Notes: generated by a model from the letters alone, not told the origin. A stretch of 64,000 bases of DNA from Streptomyces sp. MST-110588 (GCF_022695595.1 NZ_CP074380.1:1911001-1975000); one strand, 5' to 3'. Shown: positions 17,662-27,002, counted from the first letter of the stretch. Made by a program: numbers and translations.

Positions 17662-19698
17662 GTGGATCCGGTGATCGTGGTCGGGGCCGGGCCGGTCGGC
17701 CTCGCGCTGGCCCTCGCGCTCGCCCGGCACGAGGTGCGCTGCGTGGTCCTGGACGAGGCGCCGGCCGGATCCGGTGACGTACGCCCCGCCCGTACGGCCG
17801 TACTGAGCCCCGAGACGGCCGGATTCCTGGACCGGCTGGGCTGCCGGGACACCCTGGAGGCGGCCGGGACGCGCTGGGCGGCCTGGCGTACGGTCCACCG
17901 CCGCCGGCTCGTGGAGCGGGTGGAGTTCGACGGCGAGCAGCCCTCCCCCCTCCATGTGCCGCAGCACGCCTTGGTCCACGCGCTGCGGGCCGCGCTGGCC
18001 CGGGAGTACCTGGTGCGCGTCGTCCCCGGCAGCCGGCTGGACGCCCTGGAGCAGGACGAGCACGGCGTCCGCGCCCATACGCGCGGCGCCGACGCCCGCT
18101 GGTGGCAGGGCAGTTACCTGGTCGGCTGCGACGGTCCGCGGTCCACGGTCCGCAAGCTGCTGGAGATCCGCTTCCCGGGCCGTACGGCCGTCGAACGGCA
18201 TGCCGTCGCCGCGCTGCGCACGGAACTGCCGTGGCCGGGCGAGGCGTTGGCGCACCGGGCGGCGCCGCGGTACGGCGGGGGCGGGGCGGGCCGTATGGAC
18301 GGCGGTGGTCGTATCGGCGCTGGTCGAATGGGCGGTGCGGGTGGTGAGGTCAGTGCCCGGCCGCTCCCGGACGGGGTGTGGCGGCTGGACTGGCTGCTGC
18401 CGCCGGGACGGGACCTGGTCACGCCGGATGCGCTGGTCGCCCGGATCCACGAGACCCTGGGGGGCTGGGCGGCGGAAGCCGGGGCGGGCGGTGCGGCGTG
18501 GGCCGTGAGCGACGCGGGAGAAGCGGCGGGCGCGGCGGCGGGACCGGCGCACGCACGGGCCGTACGGGACGGGCGCGACGAACGGAATGAGAGAGGTCAG
18601 CGGGGCGTAGGGGACGAGCGAAACGTACGGGACGGTCGGGCCGTACGGGACGGGCGAGGTGAGCCGGAAGGGCGGGGTGAGCCGGACGTCCCGGCGTACG
18701 AACTCCTGGACACCGGCGTGCACACCGTCCACCACCGCCTGGCACGGCGCTGGCGGCGCGGCCGGGCGTTCCTGGCCGGGGACGCCGCGCATCTGCTCGG
18801 CGCACTGGGCACACAAGGGCTGGAAGAAGGGCTGCGGGACGCCGAGAACCTGGCCTGGAAACTGGGTCTGGCCTGGCACCACGGCGCCTCGGAAGTGCTG
18901 CTGGACAGTTACCAGACCGAGCGGCGGAGCGCCGTGGCGACCCGGCTGCGCGCCGCCGACCAGGCGCTCGCTCTGCTGCGCGGCGGCGAGAGGGGGCGCT
19001 GGCGGGCCGTACTGCCGGGCGTCGCCCGCGGGCACACGGCCCTGCTGACGGACGGGCATCTGGGGCGCGGCTCACTGGGCGCGCCCCCCACGTACACCCG
19101 TACGCCGCTCGCGCCGGACGCCGACGCGCTCCCCGGCGAAATCCCGTTGGAGACCGTACCCGGCGCGCCGGTCCTGGACGTGCCGGTGACGGCGCCGGAC
19201 GGGACGGTGGTCGGGCTGCGCGAGCGTCTGGGGCGCGGGCTGCTGGTGGTGCTGGTCGCCCCCGGGACGGGCGTGTGGGAGCGACGGCACTGGCTGTCGG
19301 CGGGGCTGATGCCGCTGCTGTCCGACGCGGTCAGCGCCCTGCCGATGGCGGCGGAGGTGCTGGTGGCGGAGGAGTACCCGGGCGCCGCGGCACACACGGT
19401 CCTGGTCGTACGGCCCGACGGGTACCTGGTGGCGGCACTGGCGGGGGTGCGGCCCGACGAGCTGACCGCGTGCGCCGAGGCGGTACGGGGCGGCTCGGCT
19501 GAGCGGACGGTGACCTCAGGGCGGGTGGCGGGTGAAGCGGACGGTGCACGGCGGACGCACGCCCCGGCGGCAGACACCCCGGGGAACAGCCCGCTCTCAA
19601 AAGAAGATTCGGACGACAAGCCGACGGACGGCCCGGGAGCTGCGGAAACGGAGATTTCCGAGGACCGGTCCGGCCATCCGGCGGTTGACCCTGCGTGA
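17662..19698 (+). CDS. FAD-dependent aromatic-type monooxygenase with repetitive insertion
   Basis: 678 residues starting at GTG (GGGGAG upstream). The N-terminal Rossmann motif VVGAGPVGLALALALARHE binds FAD; the DG motif is VGCDGPRSTV; the GD motif is FLAGDAAHLLGALGTQGLEEG, so it belongs to the group A (PHBH/MhpA-like) hydroxylases using NAD(P)H and O2. The C-terminal ~170 residues resemble the thioredoxin-like domain of phenol/pentachlorophenol hydroxylases. Two low-complexity inserts interrupt it: a Gly/Arg/Met stretch (about 210-232) and a VRDGR-type repeat (about 295-335), probably disordered loops. The acidic tail overlaps the promoter of the cysteine leader unit downstream. A TTGACG at 17552 could belong to its own promoter. 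Substrate unknown. Confidence 0.85.
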   Translation: MDPVIVVGAGPVGLALALALARHEVRCVVLDEAPAGSGDVRPARTAVLSPETAGFLDRLGCRDTLEAAGTRWAAWRTVHRRRLVERVEFDGEQPSPLHVPQHALVHALRAALAREYLVRVVPGSRLDALEQDEHGVRAHTRGADARWWQGSYLVGCDGPRSTVRKLLEIRFPGRTAVERHAVAALRTELPWPGEALAHRAAPRYGGGGAGRMDGGGRIGAGRMGGAGGEVSARPLPDGVWRLDWLLPPGRDLVTPDALVARIHETLGGWAAEAGAGGAAWAVSDAGEAAGAAAGPAHARAVRDGRDERNERGQRGVGDERNVRDGRAVRDGRGEPEGRGEPDVPAYELLDTGVHTVHHRLARRWRRGRAFLAGDAAHLLGALGTQGLEEGLRDAENLAWKLGLAWHHGASEVLLDSYQTERRSAVATRLRAADQALALLRGGERGRWRAVLPGVARGHTALLTDGHLGRGSLGAPPTYTRTPLAPDADALPGEIPLETVPGAPVLDVPVTAPDGTVVGLRERLGRGLLVVLVAPGTGVWERRHWLSAGLMPLLSDAVSALPMAAEVLVAEEYPGAAAHTVLVVRPDGYLVAALAGVRPDELTACAEAVRGGSAERTVTSGRVAGEADGARRTHAPAADTPGNSPLSKEDSDDKPTDGPGAAETEISEDRSGHPAVDPA

Positions 19699-19714
19699 AC
19701 CACCGTGCTTGACT
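19685..19714 (+). promoter_or_regulatory. Predicted promoter for a leaderless cysteine leader peptide
   Basis: TTGACC (19685-19690) and TTGACT (19709-19714) are 18 bases apart. A start of transcription 7-8 bases further falls on or next to the GTG at 19722, so the leader peptide mRNA would have no 5' untranslated region. The -35 lies inside the end of the monooxygenase gene. The -10 is a weak match. Confidence 0.45.
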
Positions 19715-19721
19715 CCGCAAC

Positions 19722-19808
19722 GTGACGGTCAACGGCTCGCATCTGTGGCGGAGGGTCCATCTGGACCTGGTCCGCTACGCGGGCTGCGTATGTCCTCCGT
19801 CCTGCTGA
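19722..19808 (+). CDS. Cysteine-rich leader peptide (candidate cysteine-responsive attenuator)
   Basis: An open frame of 28 codons from GTG: it begins MTVNGSHLWRRVHLDLVR, continues YAG and ends with CVCPPSC before TGA, so three of the last seven residues are cysteine. The middle (RRVHLDLVRYAG) matches the actinobacterial 'putative leader peptide' pattern found ahead of sulfur genes. It ends 88 bases before cysteine dioxygenase. Ribosome stalling at the Cys codons when Cys-tRNA is short would alter folding of the RNA downstream; in mycobacteria, polycysteine leaderless short frames are known to act this way. No ribosome site precedes the GTG, consistent with leaderless translation. Confidence 0.75.
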   Translation: MTVNGSHLWRRVHLDLVRYAGCVCPPSC

Positions 19809-19828
19809 TCCGCTTCTTTCTTCCCTCG

Positions 19829-19867
19829 CGCGGCCCCGGGCGTCCTCGATCGTTCCCGGCTGCCGCG
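19829..19867 (+). promoter_or_regulatory. Candidate attenuator hairpin between the leader peptide and cysteine dioxygenase
   Basis: CGCGGC (19829-19834) pairs with GCCGCG (19862-19867), and the inner CCGGG with CCCGG, making an interrupted GC-rich stem around CGTCCTCGATCGTT. The loop piece CGATCG can instead pair with a downstream CGCGATC near 19873-19880. Such competing pairings are what an attenuator needs, but I could not fold the RNA. Confidence 0.4.
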
Positions 19868-19896
19868 TCTCTTCGCGATCATTCAGGACGGTTTCC

Positions 19897-20439
19897 GTGC
19901 CCGACGTACGTACTTCGGCGCGCCCACGCGCCACCGGGGCCGACAACGGCCCCAGCTCCTGCGATCTCCTGGACTTCGTCCGCCGTACCGCCGCGGACGC
20001 ACCGCTGATCGCCGCGCTGCCCCTGGACCCCGAAGGCCGCACCTGGATCCGGCTGGACGGCCCCGGCGGCAGCGAGGCATGGCTGATCGGCTGGCCGCCC
20101 GGCACGGGCACCGGCTGGCACGACCACGGCGGCTCGCGCGGCGCGTTCGCGACGGCGGCCGGCGAACTGACCGAACAGTCGCTCGCGGCCCAACTGCCCA
20201 CCGAGGGCTGGAAAACCCTCGAACTGGCCGACGGCGTGGACCGTGAACGCACACTGCGCGACGGCCGGGGCCGCGCCTTCGGTCCGCACCACGTCCACCA
20301 GGTCCTCAACCTCTCCCCCGACACCCACGCCGTTTCTGTACACGCCTACCACCCGCCGCTGCCACTGATGCGGCGCTACAGCCGCAGCGGGCCGGTCCTG
20401 CGCCTGGAAGAAGTGGAACTCCCACAGGAATGGCAATGA
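19897..20439 (+). CDS. Cysteine dioxygenase family protein
   Basis: 180-residue cupin that adds O2 to the cysteine thiol to give cysteine sulfinate. The iron ligands appear as H-D-H in TGWHDHGGSRGAFA and as the later histidine in FGPHHVHQVLN; WIRLDGPGGSEAWLIGW is typical of bacterial CDO. GTG start with AGGACGG upstream. Overlaps the rhodanese gene by four bases (ATGA), so the two are co-translated. The cysteine-rich leader upstream suggests the pair is regulated by cysteine supply. Confidence 0.88.
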   Translation: MPDVRTSARPRATGADNGPSSCDLLDFVRRTAADAPLIAALPLDPEGRTWIRLDGPGGSEAWLIGWPPGTGTGWHDHGGSRGAFATAAGELTEQSLAAQLPTEGWKTLELADGVDRERTLRDGRGRAFGPHHVHQVLNLSPDTHAVSVHAYHPPLPLMRRYSRSGPVLRLEEVELPQEWQ

Positions 20440-20897
20440 ACGATCACGACCACGATCACGACCACCCGAACACATCGATGCATATCCGCACAGACAGGCC
20501 CACGGCCGCCCCCTCCGAGGCCAGCGCCATCGACACGCTGCTGGAGCGCGCTCGCCGCGAGCTGGACCGGGTGGGGCCGCGGGAAGCCGCCGCTCTCCAG
20601 GAGAGCGGCGGGCTGCTGGTGGACATCCGGTACGCGGCGCTGCGCGAGCGGGACGGCACCATCCCCGGCGCCCTGATCGTCGAACGCAACGAACTGGAAT
20701 GGCGCCTGGACCCCACCAGCGAGCACCGTGCCCCCGAGGCCACCGGTCACGATCTGCCGGTCGTGGTGGTATGCGACGAGGGGTACGCCTCCAGTCTGGC
20801 AGCCGTCTCACTACGTCGCCTGGGCCTCCACCAGGCCACCGACCTGACCGGCGGCTTCCAGGCATGGCGCGCAGCAGGCCTCCCCACCCACAACTGA
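20436..20897 (+). CDS. Rhodanese-like sulfurtransferase
   Basis: 153 residues with one rhodanese domain: LVDIRYAALRERDGTIPGAL, then the active-site loop VVVCDEGYASSLAA carrying the catalytic Cys, and LTGGFQAWRAAGLPT at the end. The start ATG 20436 fits AGGA at 7 nt; ATG 20430 is an alternative. The N-terminus is an alternating His/Asp run (DHDHDHDH), a probable metal-binding tail. Co-operonic with cysteine dioxygenase; together they handle cysteine oxidation and sulfane-sulfur transfer. Confidence 0.85.
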   Translation: MNDHDHDHDHPNTSMHIRTDRPTAAPSEASAIDTLLERARRELDRVGPREAAALQESGGLLVDIRYAALRERDGTIPGALIVERNELEWRLDPTSEHRAPEATGHDLPVVVVCDEGYASSLAAVSLRRLGLHQATDLTGGFQAWRAAGLPTHN

Positions 20898-20997
20898 CCC
20901 ACCCGACCACCCGCCGACACCAGCGGGATGTCTCACGAAGCGACGTATCGAGCGGCTGCGGTGGGTTGGTTGGTGGGTGGGCGGGTTTGGCGGTGAC

Positions 20998-21366
20998 TTA
21001 GTCGTACTCGATCCGCCGCCGGGTAATGCTGGTCCTTATGCCGGAGGCGCAGGTGATGGCTGAGAGGCCGGCGTGGGCCTTCAGACCACAGGCATCGGCG
21101 AAGCATCCATGATCGTCCCCAACCTCGGCGAGCACCCGGGCGCCGAGCTGGACGCCGAGGCCAGGGGAACTGAGTACTCCCTCAGCGTCCAGATGCTGAG
21201 GGAACGCCTCTTCCACCGCCTGGGCGAGGTCGTCGGCGGCGGCACAGGCCACCTCCGGCTGGATGAGCAGGACGAGTACCTGCCGTCCGATCGCGCCCTC
21301 GGCCAGCAGCGGCCGGTGGGCCCACTTCGCGGTGAAGACCTCACGCAACCGGTCGGCCTCGACGGC
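20998..21366 (-). pseudogene. IS110-family transposase remnant (C-terminal part)
   Basis: The minus-strand frame contains ADRLREVFTAKW, then DLAQAVEEAFPQHLDAE, SSPGLGVQLGARVLAEVGDD and FADACGLKAHAGLSAIT, the conserved C-terminal Transposase_20 region of IS110/IS116/IS902 elements. The N-terminal DEDD catalytic domain is missing and the frame ends early at RRRIEYD. No second end or target repeat is visible, so it is a decayed relic. It sits between the rhodanese gene and the ABC permease and marks a past insertion point. Confidence 0.75.
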
Positions 21367-21541
21367 GATACCGCGCCACCGGTCACACCCCGGCGGAGCC
21401 CGCCCGGCACTCACCGCCTGCCGGTCACGGCCTCCCCTGTTACTGCCCGGTTCGGCGCTCGTCACCCGCCGGTCACGGCCTCTCCCGCTGCTGCTGGGCG
21501 GGTATGGCGTCTTCTCCGGTGCCGGCCGCGCAGGCTGGCGG

Positions 21542-24142
21542 TTACTGCTTGGCGGTGGCCACCGTCACGGGCCGGGGTATCAGGGCCATTCGGCCCGATA
21601 GGGCTGTCGCCGCCAGGGCCAGTAGTCCGGCCGCGCCGATCACCATGGCGTACACCGGCGGCAGTACGGCGGGAGCCGCTGTGCCCGTCATGCCTGTGCT
21701 GAACGCGGTCAGTACGGCCAGGGACATTCCGCTGCCCAGCACCACCGCCAGCAGCACCACGCTCAGCGCCTCCAGCCGCAGCATGCGCAGCACCTGGCGG
21801 CGCGTGGCCCCGGTCAGCCGGAGCATCGCGAACTCCCGTGCGCGCTCGGAGGTCGATATCGCCAGGGTGTTGACGGCGGCGATGGCGGTGAAGGCCACGA
21901 TCAGGCCCATGGCGAGGTAGTTGACCCCGGCCTGTGCGTGCTGCCGGCCGTCCTGCCGTACCTCCGCCTCGCCGGGCGCCAGTAGCCGTACGCCGGGGAA
22001 GGCCCGTATCGCGGTCTCCAGCCGGGAGCGGTCGGCGCCGCCCGTGACGAGCACGGTCGAGGCGAGCGGGTTGTCGACATGTTGGGCGAGCAGGTCGTGT
22101 GGCAGGGTCAGGTCGCCGAAGCCGAGCCCCTTGGCGTACACGGCCACCACACGGACCGTGGTGGGGGTGCCGTCGCCGAGCGTCAGCTTCAGTTCGCCGC
22201 CGGGGCGCAGGCCGAGGCTGTCGGCGGCGGTCCGGCTGACGGCGACGCGGTTGCCGCCGAAGCTCGCGAGCGAGCCCTGGACCACCTGCGGGTCCCACGT
22301 GCGGGCCAGACCGCGCTCGGTGACGCCTTGGGCCGTGAGCTTCTCCAGATCGGCCGTCCGTACCGTAGTGCGCACGATCTCGGTGACGGCGGTGACGCCG
22401 GGGGTCCGGCGTACGGCCTCGGCCGCGGCGGCGGGGACTCCGGGCCCCTCGGCGGCCAGGACCCAGTCGGCGCGGGTGCCCTCCCGGGCCTGGTCCTGTG
22501 CGGCCTCGGCCAGGGTCGGCTGGGCGAACAGCACCGTACAGGCCATGCCGACCAGGAGGGTGAGGGGTGTGACGGCACCGGCCACCCGCCCGGAGTTGCC
22601 CCGCAGGTTGGCGATGGCGAGCCGGCCGCCGGGGCGGGCCGGCCGCAGTGGACCGGCCAACAGGGCCGCCGTGGCCCGTACGAGCAGCGGCCCGAGCAGG
22701 GCGACCGCGCACGCCAGGACGATGACGGCCAGATAGGTCACCGGCGTCGAGGCCGCCTCGGTGTTCAGCGCGCCGACAACCACGGTCAGGCCGGCGCCGG
22801 CGGCCAGGAACAGGATTCCGGCCACGACACGGGCCGGGGCGAGCCGGGGGCGTTCGACCGCGGCTTCGTCCAGTGCCTCGGCGGGGCGGATACGGGAGAT
22901 CCGGCGGGCGGACACCCGGGCGGCGGCCCAGGCGCCGAGGAGGGTGGCGGCGAGGGCAGCGAGCACCGGGAAGACGCTGACGGCGGGCCGGAGCGTGGCG
23001 GGGATGACGCCCATGCCGGCGAAACGGCCGAGCAGCCACGTCCCGAGCGGCAGTCCGGCGAGTGCGCCGAGGGTGCCCGCGACGCCGCCGAGGAGCAGGG
23101 CCTCGCGGCTGATGAGCCGGCGGATCTGCCGGGGTGTGGCGGCGATCGCCCGGAGCAGGGCGAGCTCGCGGTGGCGCTGCTGGAGGGAGAGGGCGAAGGT
23201 TCCGACGACGACCAGGACGGCGATGGACAGGGCCGTGCCGCCGATGGCGCCGCCCATGCTGACGAGTTGCGTACGGGCCTTGGCGGCGTCGGGGAATTCG
23301 GCGGTGCCGCGGTCCTCGCCGGCGTGCACCCTGGCGGTGCTGCCGGTCAGCGCGCGCTCCACCTCCCGTCGCAGCGTTTCCGTGCCGGTGCCCGGCCCGG
23401 GGCGGATGCCGATGGCGCTGATCAGGCCGGGGCGGGCGGAGAGCCGCGCGGCCTCGGCGGTGGAGAAGAAGAGGCTGGTCTGGTGGCCGAGGCCGGCGCC
23501 GGAGGGCGCGGCGACACCGGTGACGCGGTAGGTGCGCGGGGCCTGGGTGGCCTGGACGGTCACCCGGTCACCGGGCCGGAGCCGGGTGCGGTCCGCCAGT
23601 TCACGGTCGATGACGAGGTCACCTGCCGCGGTGGGCGCATGCCCTTGGACGAGGCGGAAAGGCGTGAGCGCGGCCGACCGCCAGGCATGGCCGTACGACG
23701 CCCTGCCGCCCTCCTGCCCGTTCCCCGCCGGGCCGCCGGCATCCGGACCGCTGCTCATGATCCGGGCCGGGAAGGTCACCTCCGGCACCGCCTCGGCGAC
23801 GCCGCGCACCGCCGCGATCTTCTCCACGACGTCCTCGGGCAGCCATGCGCGCTCGGCGAGCGGTTTGGCCTTGTGCTTCACCTTGGCCGTGCCGTCGTCC
23901 TTGTAGCGGACCGTGGTCCGGTGGGCGTTCTGGTCGGCGGTGACGATCAACGGCGATGCCGCGTACCGCTCGGTGACGATGGCGCCCCGCAGCCCGGTTT
24001 CCAGCAGGACACCGCAGGCGGTGACGAGCGCGGCGGCGCACAGGAGGGCGACGAAGGCGCCGATGAATCCGCCTTTGCGGCCCCGTAGGCTCAGCATCGC
24101 GTAACGCAGCATCATGCGTACACCGTGTCGCACATGCCCCAT
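21542..24142 (-). CDS. Large FtsX/MacB-type ABC transporter permease
   Basis: About 866 residues. An N-terminal TM (SLRGRKGGFIGAFVALLCAAALVTACGV begins near residue 20) is followed by a large extracytoplasmic domain. An FtsX core comes next (MGGAIGGTALSIAVLVVVGTF, QRHRELALLRAIAATPRQIRRL), then more TMs, a second extracytoplasmic domain and a second FtsX core (NYLAMGLIVAFTAIAAVNTLA, REFAMLRLTGATRRQVLRML). This duplicated layout is usual for Streptomyces lipoprotein/antimicrobial exporters. The start ATG 24142 has GGAG 8 nt upstream; ATG 24115 is an alternative. The ATPase normally encoded just upstream is absent; recX is there instead. Confidence 0.85.
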   Translation of the reverse strand: MGHVRHGVRMMLRYAMLSLRGRKGGFIGAFVALLCAAALVTACGVLLETGLRGAIVTERYAASPLIVTADQNAHRTTVRYKDDGTAKVKHKAKPLAERAWLPEDVVEKIAAVRGVAEAVPEVTFPARIMSSGPDAGGPAGNGQEGGRASYGHAWRSAALTPFRLVQGHAPTAAGDLVIDRELADRTRLRPGDRVTVQATQAPRTYRVTGVAAPSGAGLGHQTSLFFSTAEAARLSARPGLISAIGIRPGPGTGTETLRREVERALTGSTARVHAGEDRGTAEFPDAAKARTQLVSMGGAIGGTALSIAVLVVVGTFALSLQQRHRELALLRAIAATPRQIRRLISREALLLGGVAGTLGALAGLPLGTWLLGRFAGMGVIPATLRPAVSVFPVLAALAATLLGAWAAARVSARRISRIRPAEALDEAAVERPRLAPARVVAGILFLAAGAGLTVVVGALNTEAASTPVTYLAVIVLACAVALLGPLLVRATAALLAGPLRPARPGGRLAIANLRGNSGRVAGAVTPLTLLVGMACTVLFAQPTLAEAAQDQAREGTRADWVLAAEGPGVPAAAAEAVRRTPGVTAVTEIVRTTVRTADLEKLTAQGVTERGLARTWDPQVVQGSLASFGGNRVAVSRTAADSLGLRPGGELKLTLGDGTPTTVRVVAVYAKGLGFGDLTLPHDLLAQHVDNPLASTVLVTGGADRSRLETAIRAFPGVRLLAPGEAEVRQDGRQHAQAGVNYLAMGLIVAFTAIAAVNTLAISTSERAREFAMLRLTGATRRQVLRMLRLEALSVVLLAVVLGSGMSLAVLTAFSTGMTGTAAPAVLPPVYAMVIGAAGLLALAATALSGRMALIPRPVTVATAKQ

Positions 24143-24272
24143 CCGCGGCACTCCGGCCGACCCGCGTCTTCCTGGTGGGGTTAACCCCCGCCCCCACCGC
24201 TGCCGCGCCCCACGTTCCACGTCTCCCCCGCTCCCCGACTCCATCGACCCATCGGCGCACCGGTCTCGTGGG

Positions 24273-24920
24273 TCATATCTCGGGGAAGTGGTGCTCCAGG
24301 AGCTCCGGGTCCTCTCCCTCTTCCTCCAGTGCCTGCCGCACCACCCGCAGCGCCAGTCCCGGCGCGTACCCCTTGCGCGCCAGCATCCCGGCGAGCCGGC
24401 GCAGCCGCTTCTCCCGGTCCAGCCCTCGCGTCGAACGCATTTTGCGGGCGACCAGCTCGCGGGCGGTGCGTTCCTCCTGTTCGGAGTCGAGCTGCTCGAC
24501 GGCCGTCTCCACGATCGAGGCGTCCACGCCCTTGGTCCGCAGCTCGCTGGCGAGCGCGCGGCGCGCCAGGCCCCGGCCGTGGTGGCGGGACTCGACCCAG
24601 GCGTCGGCGAACGCCGCGTCGTCGATCAGCCCGACCTCCTCGAAGCGGGAGAGCACCTCTTCGGCGGTCTCCTCGGGGATGCCCCGCTTGCGCAGGGCGT
24701 CCCCGAGCTGTTTGCGCGTACGCGGTGACCCGGTGAGCAGGCGCAGACAGATCGCCCGCGCCTGCTCCTCGGGCGTACGCGGTGGTTCCGCCTCGGCCCT
24801 CGACGAGCCGGAACCACCGCCGTCCGCACGGTCCTGGCGCCGGGCAGGGTGGTGCACGCCGGCCCCGGCGCCACCGCCGGTGCCGGGATCGCTGCCGGGC
24901 CACTCCGTTCGCCGCGTCAT
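24273..24920 (-). CDS. recX: RecA regulator RecX
   Basis: 215 residues: a disordered Gly/Ala-rich N-terminus of ~45, then RecX helical repeats with RAICLRLLTGSPRTRKQLGDAL, GLIDDAAFADAWVESR and GLARRALASELRTKG. It curbs RecA filament growth. The start is six bases past the recA stop (AAGGG upstream), so recA-recX is one operon and both should be SOS-induced. Confidence 0.93.
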   Translation of the reverse strand: MTRRTEWPGSDPGTGGGAGAGVHHPARRQDRADGGGSGSSRAEAEPPRTPEEQARAICLRLLTGSPRTRKQLGDALRKRGIPEETAEEVLSRFEEVGLIDDAAFADAWVESRHHGRGLARRALASELRTKGVDASIVETAVEQLDSEQEERTARELVARKMRSTRGLDREKRLRRLAGMLARKGYAPGLALRVVRQALEEEGEDPELLEHHFPEI

Positions 24921-24926
24921 GACGGA

Positions 24927-26051
<1,125 letters not shown>

Positions 26052-26140
26052 GGGTTCCACCCGATTTGCTTGAGTCGATCGCTTCACGTCCACGACGCTA
26101 ACGCCTGCCACTGACAATGCGCCCGGACCCGGTCCCGACC

Positions 26141-26149
26141 TGTGGATAA
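26141..26149. promoter_or_regulatory. Perfect DnaA-box consensus in the recA 5' region
   Basis: TGTGGATAA is the exact complement of the TTATCCACA DnaA box. It falls in the recA leader between the SOS box and the start codon. A single box does not make an origin; Streptomyces oriC boxes more often read TTGTCCACA. Confidence 0.3.
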
Positions 26150-26223
26150 CTCACCGGGCGCCCCCCGCTCCCACCTCGGCCACGGACCGCCCCACGAGCC
26201 GTCACACCGGCCAGAACTCCCAT

Positions 26224-26251
26224 AAGAATAGATGTTCGATTTTGCTGTCAA
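26224..26251 (-). promoter_or_regulatory. recA promoter with LexA (SOS) box
   Basis: On the minus strand, TTGACA (26246-26251) is a perfect -35. Seventeen bases on comes a TTCTTA -10-like stretch. Between and overlapping them is TCGAACATCTATTCTT (26224-26239), a good match to the actinobacterial LexA box TCGAAC-N4-GTTCGA. LexA bound here would block RNA polymerase. The resulting 5' leader is about 165 bases. Confidence 0.8.
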
Positions 26252-26450
26252 GCGCATCACATACTCCGCCGGCGCCGGTCATCCGGCTCGGAAGCAGGCG
26301 CTCGCCGACCTGCCGTCACGGCCGGAGTGGGCGTGTGACGCAGATATCACCGGGTGCGCCGGGGAAGTGATCGCCACGGCGCAAGAAGAGGTGGCCAGGG
26401 CAGTGGGGCGGCAGGAAACCGGGCGCCGTCATCATTGCTACGGTCACCGG

Positions 26451-27002
26451 ATGTCGGAATGGCCGACGGGCGGTGTACGCGCTCGGATACGGGAGATGGC
26501 GACACGGGACCCGGGGCGGGAGCGTTTCGGGGCGGACACGCACCGGTACGGGCTGGCGCCCGCGCTGCCGGAGGCACAGATCAGGGCGTTCGAGGCCGCG
26601 CACGGCATCGTCCTGCCGGCGCAGTACCGTTCCTTCGTCGCGCGGGTGGGCGACGGTCCCGCCGGTCCCGGTCATGGGCTGATGCCGCTGACCGCTCCCC
26701 GCCCGGAGGCCGGCGACGAGTGGGCCGTGGATGACGAGTGGAACCAGGACCGGCTGCCGGGACGGCTCGCCGCACCGTTTCCTCTCGCCGCGCCTCTGCC
26801 CGGCAGGATCGACGCCCGGACCGACGAGCTGACCCGGGGCACGCTCATGCTGGCCGAAGAGGGGTGCGGCACTTTCATCCGGCTGATCCTGAATGGCCCG
26901 CACGCTGGTGAAATCTGGCGGATCGATCCGGTCTGGAGTGGCTTCGTCCCGGCGAGCCCCGGTTTTCGCGCCTGGTACACCGAGTGGCTCCAGCGCCCGT
27001 GA
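26451..27002 (+). CDS. SMI1/KNR4 (SUKH) family protein
   Basis: 183 residues. LPEAQIRAFEAAHGIVLPAQYRSFVARVG is the opening of a SUKH domain, followed by the acidic/aromatic DEWAVDDEWNQDR and LAEEGCGTFIRLILNG, ending EIWRIDP. SUKH proteins are often immunity proteins against secreted toxins, but no toxin is adjacent, so an orphan role is equally likely. The start at MSEWPTGG was chosen as homology begins soon after; the open frame continues upstream into the recA promoter, which cannot be coding. Confidence 0.75.
   Translation: MSEWPTGGVRARIREMATRDPGRERFGADTHRYGLAPALPEAQIRAFEAAHGIVLPAQYRSFVARVGDGPAGPGHGLMPLTAPRPEAGDEWAVDDEWNQDRLPGRLAAPFPLAAPLPGRIDARTDELTRGTLMLAEEGCGTFIRLILNGPHAGEIWRIDPVWSGFVPASPGFRAWYTEWLQRP

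Noticed and set aside
26232-26450. N-terminal extension of the SUKH gene
   Set aside because: It would overlap the recA -35 and SOS box, is poor in family likeness, and lacks a ribosome site.
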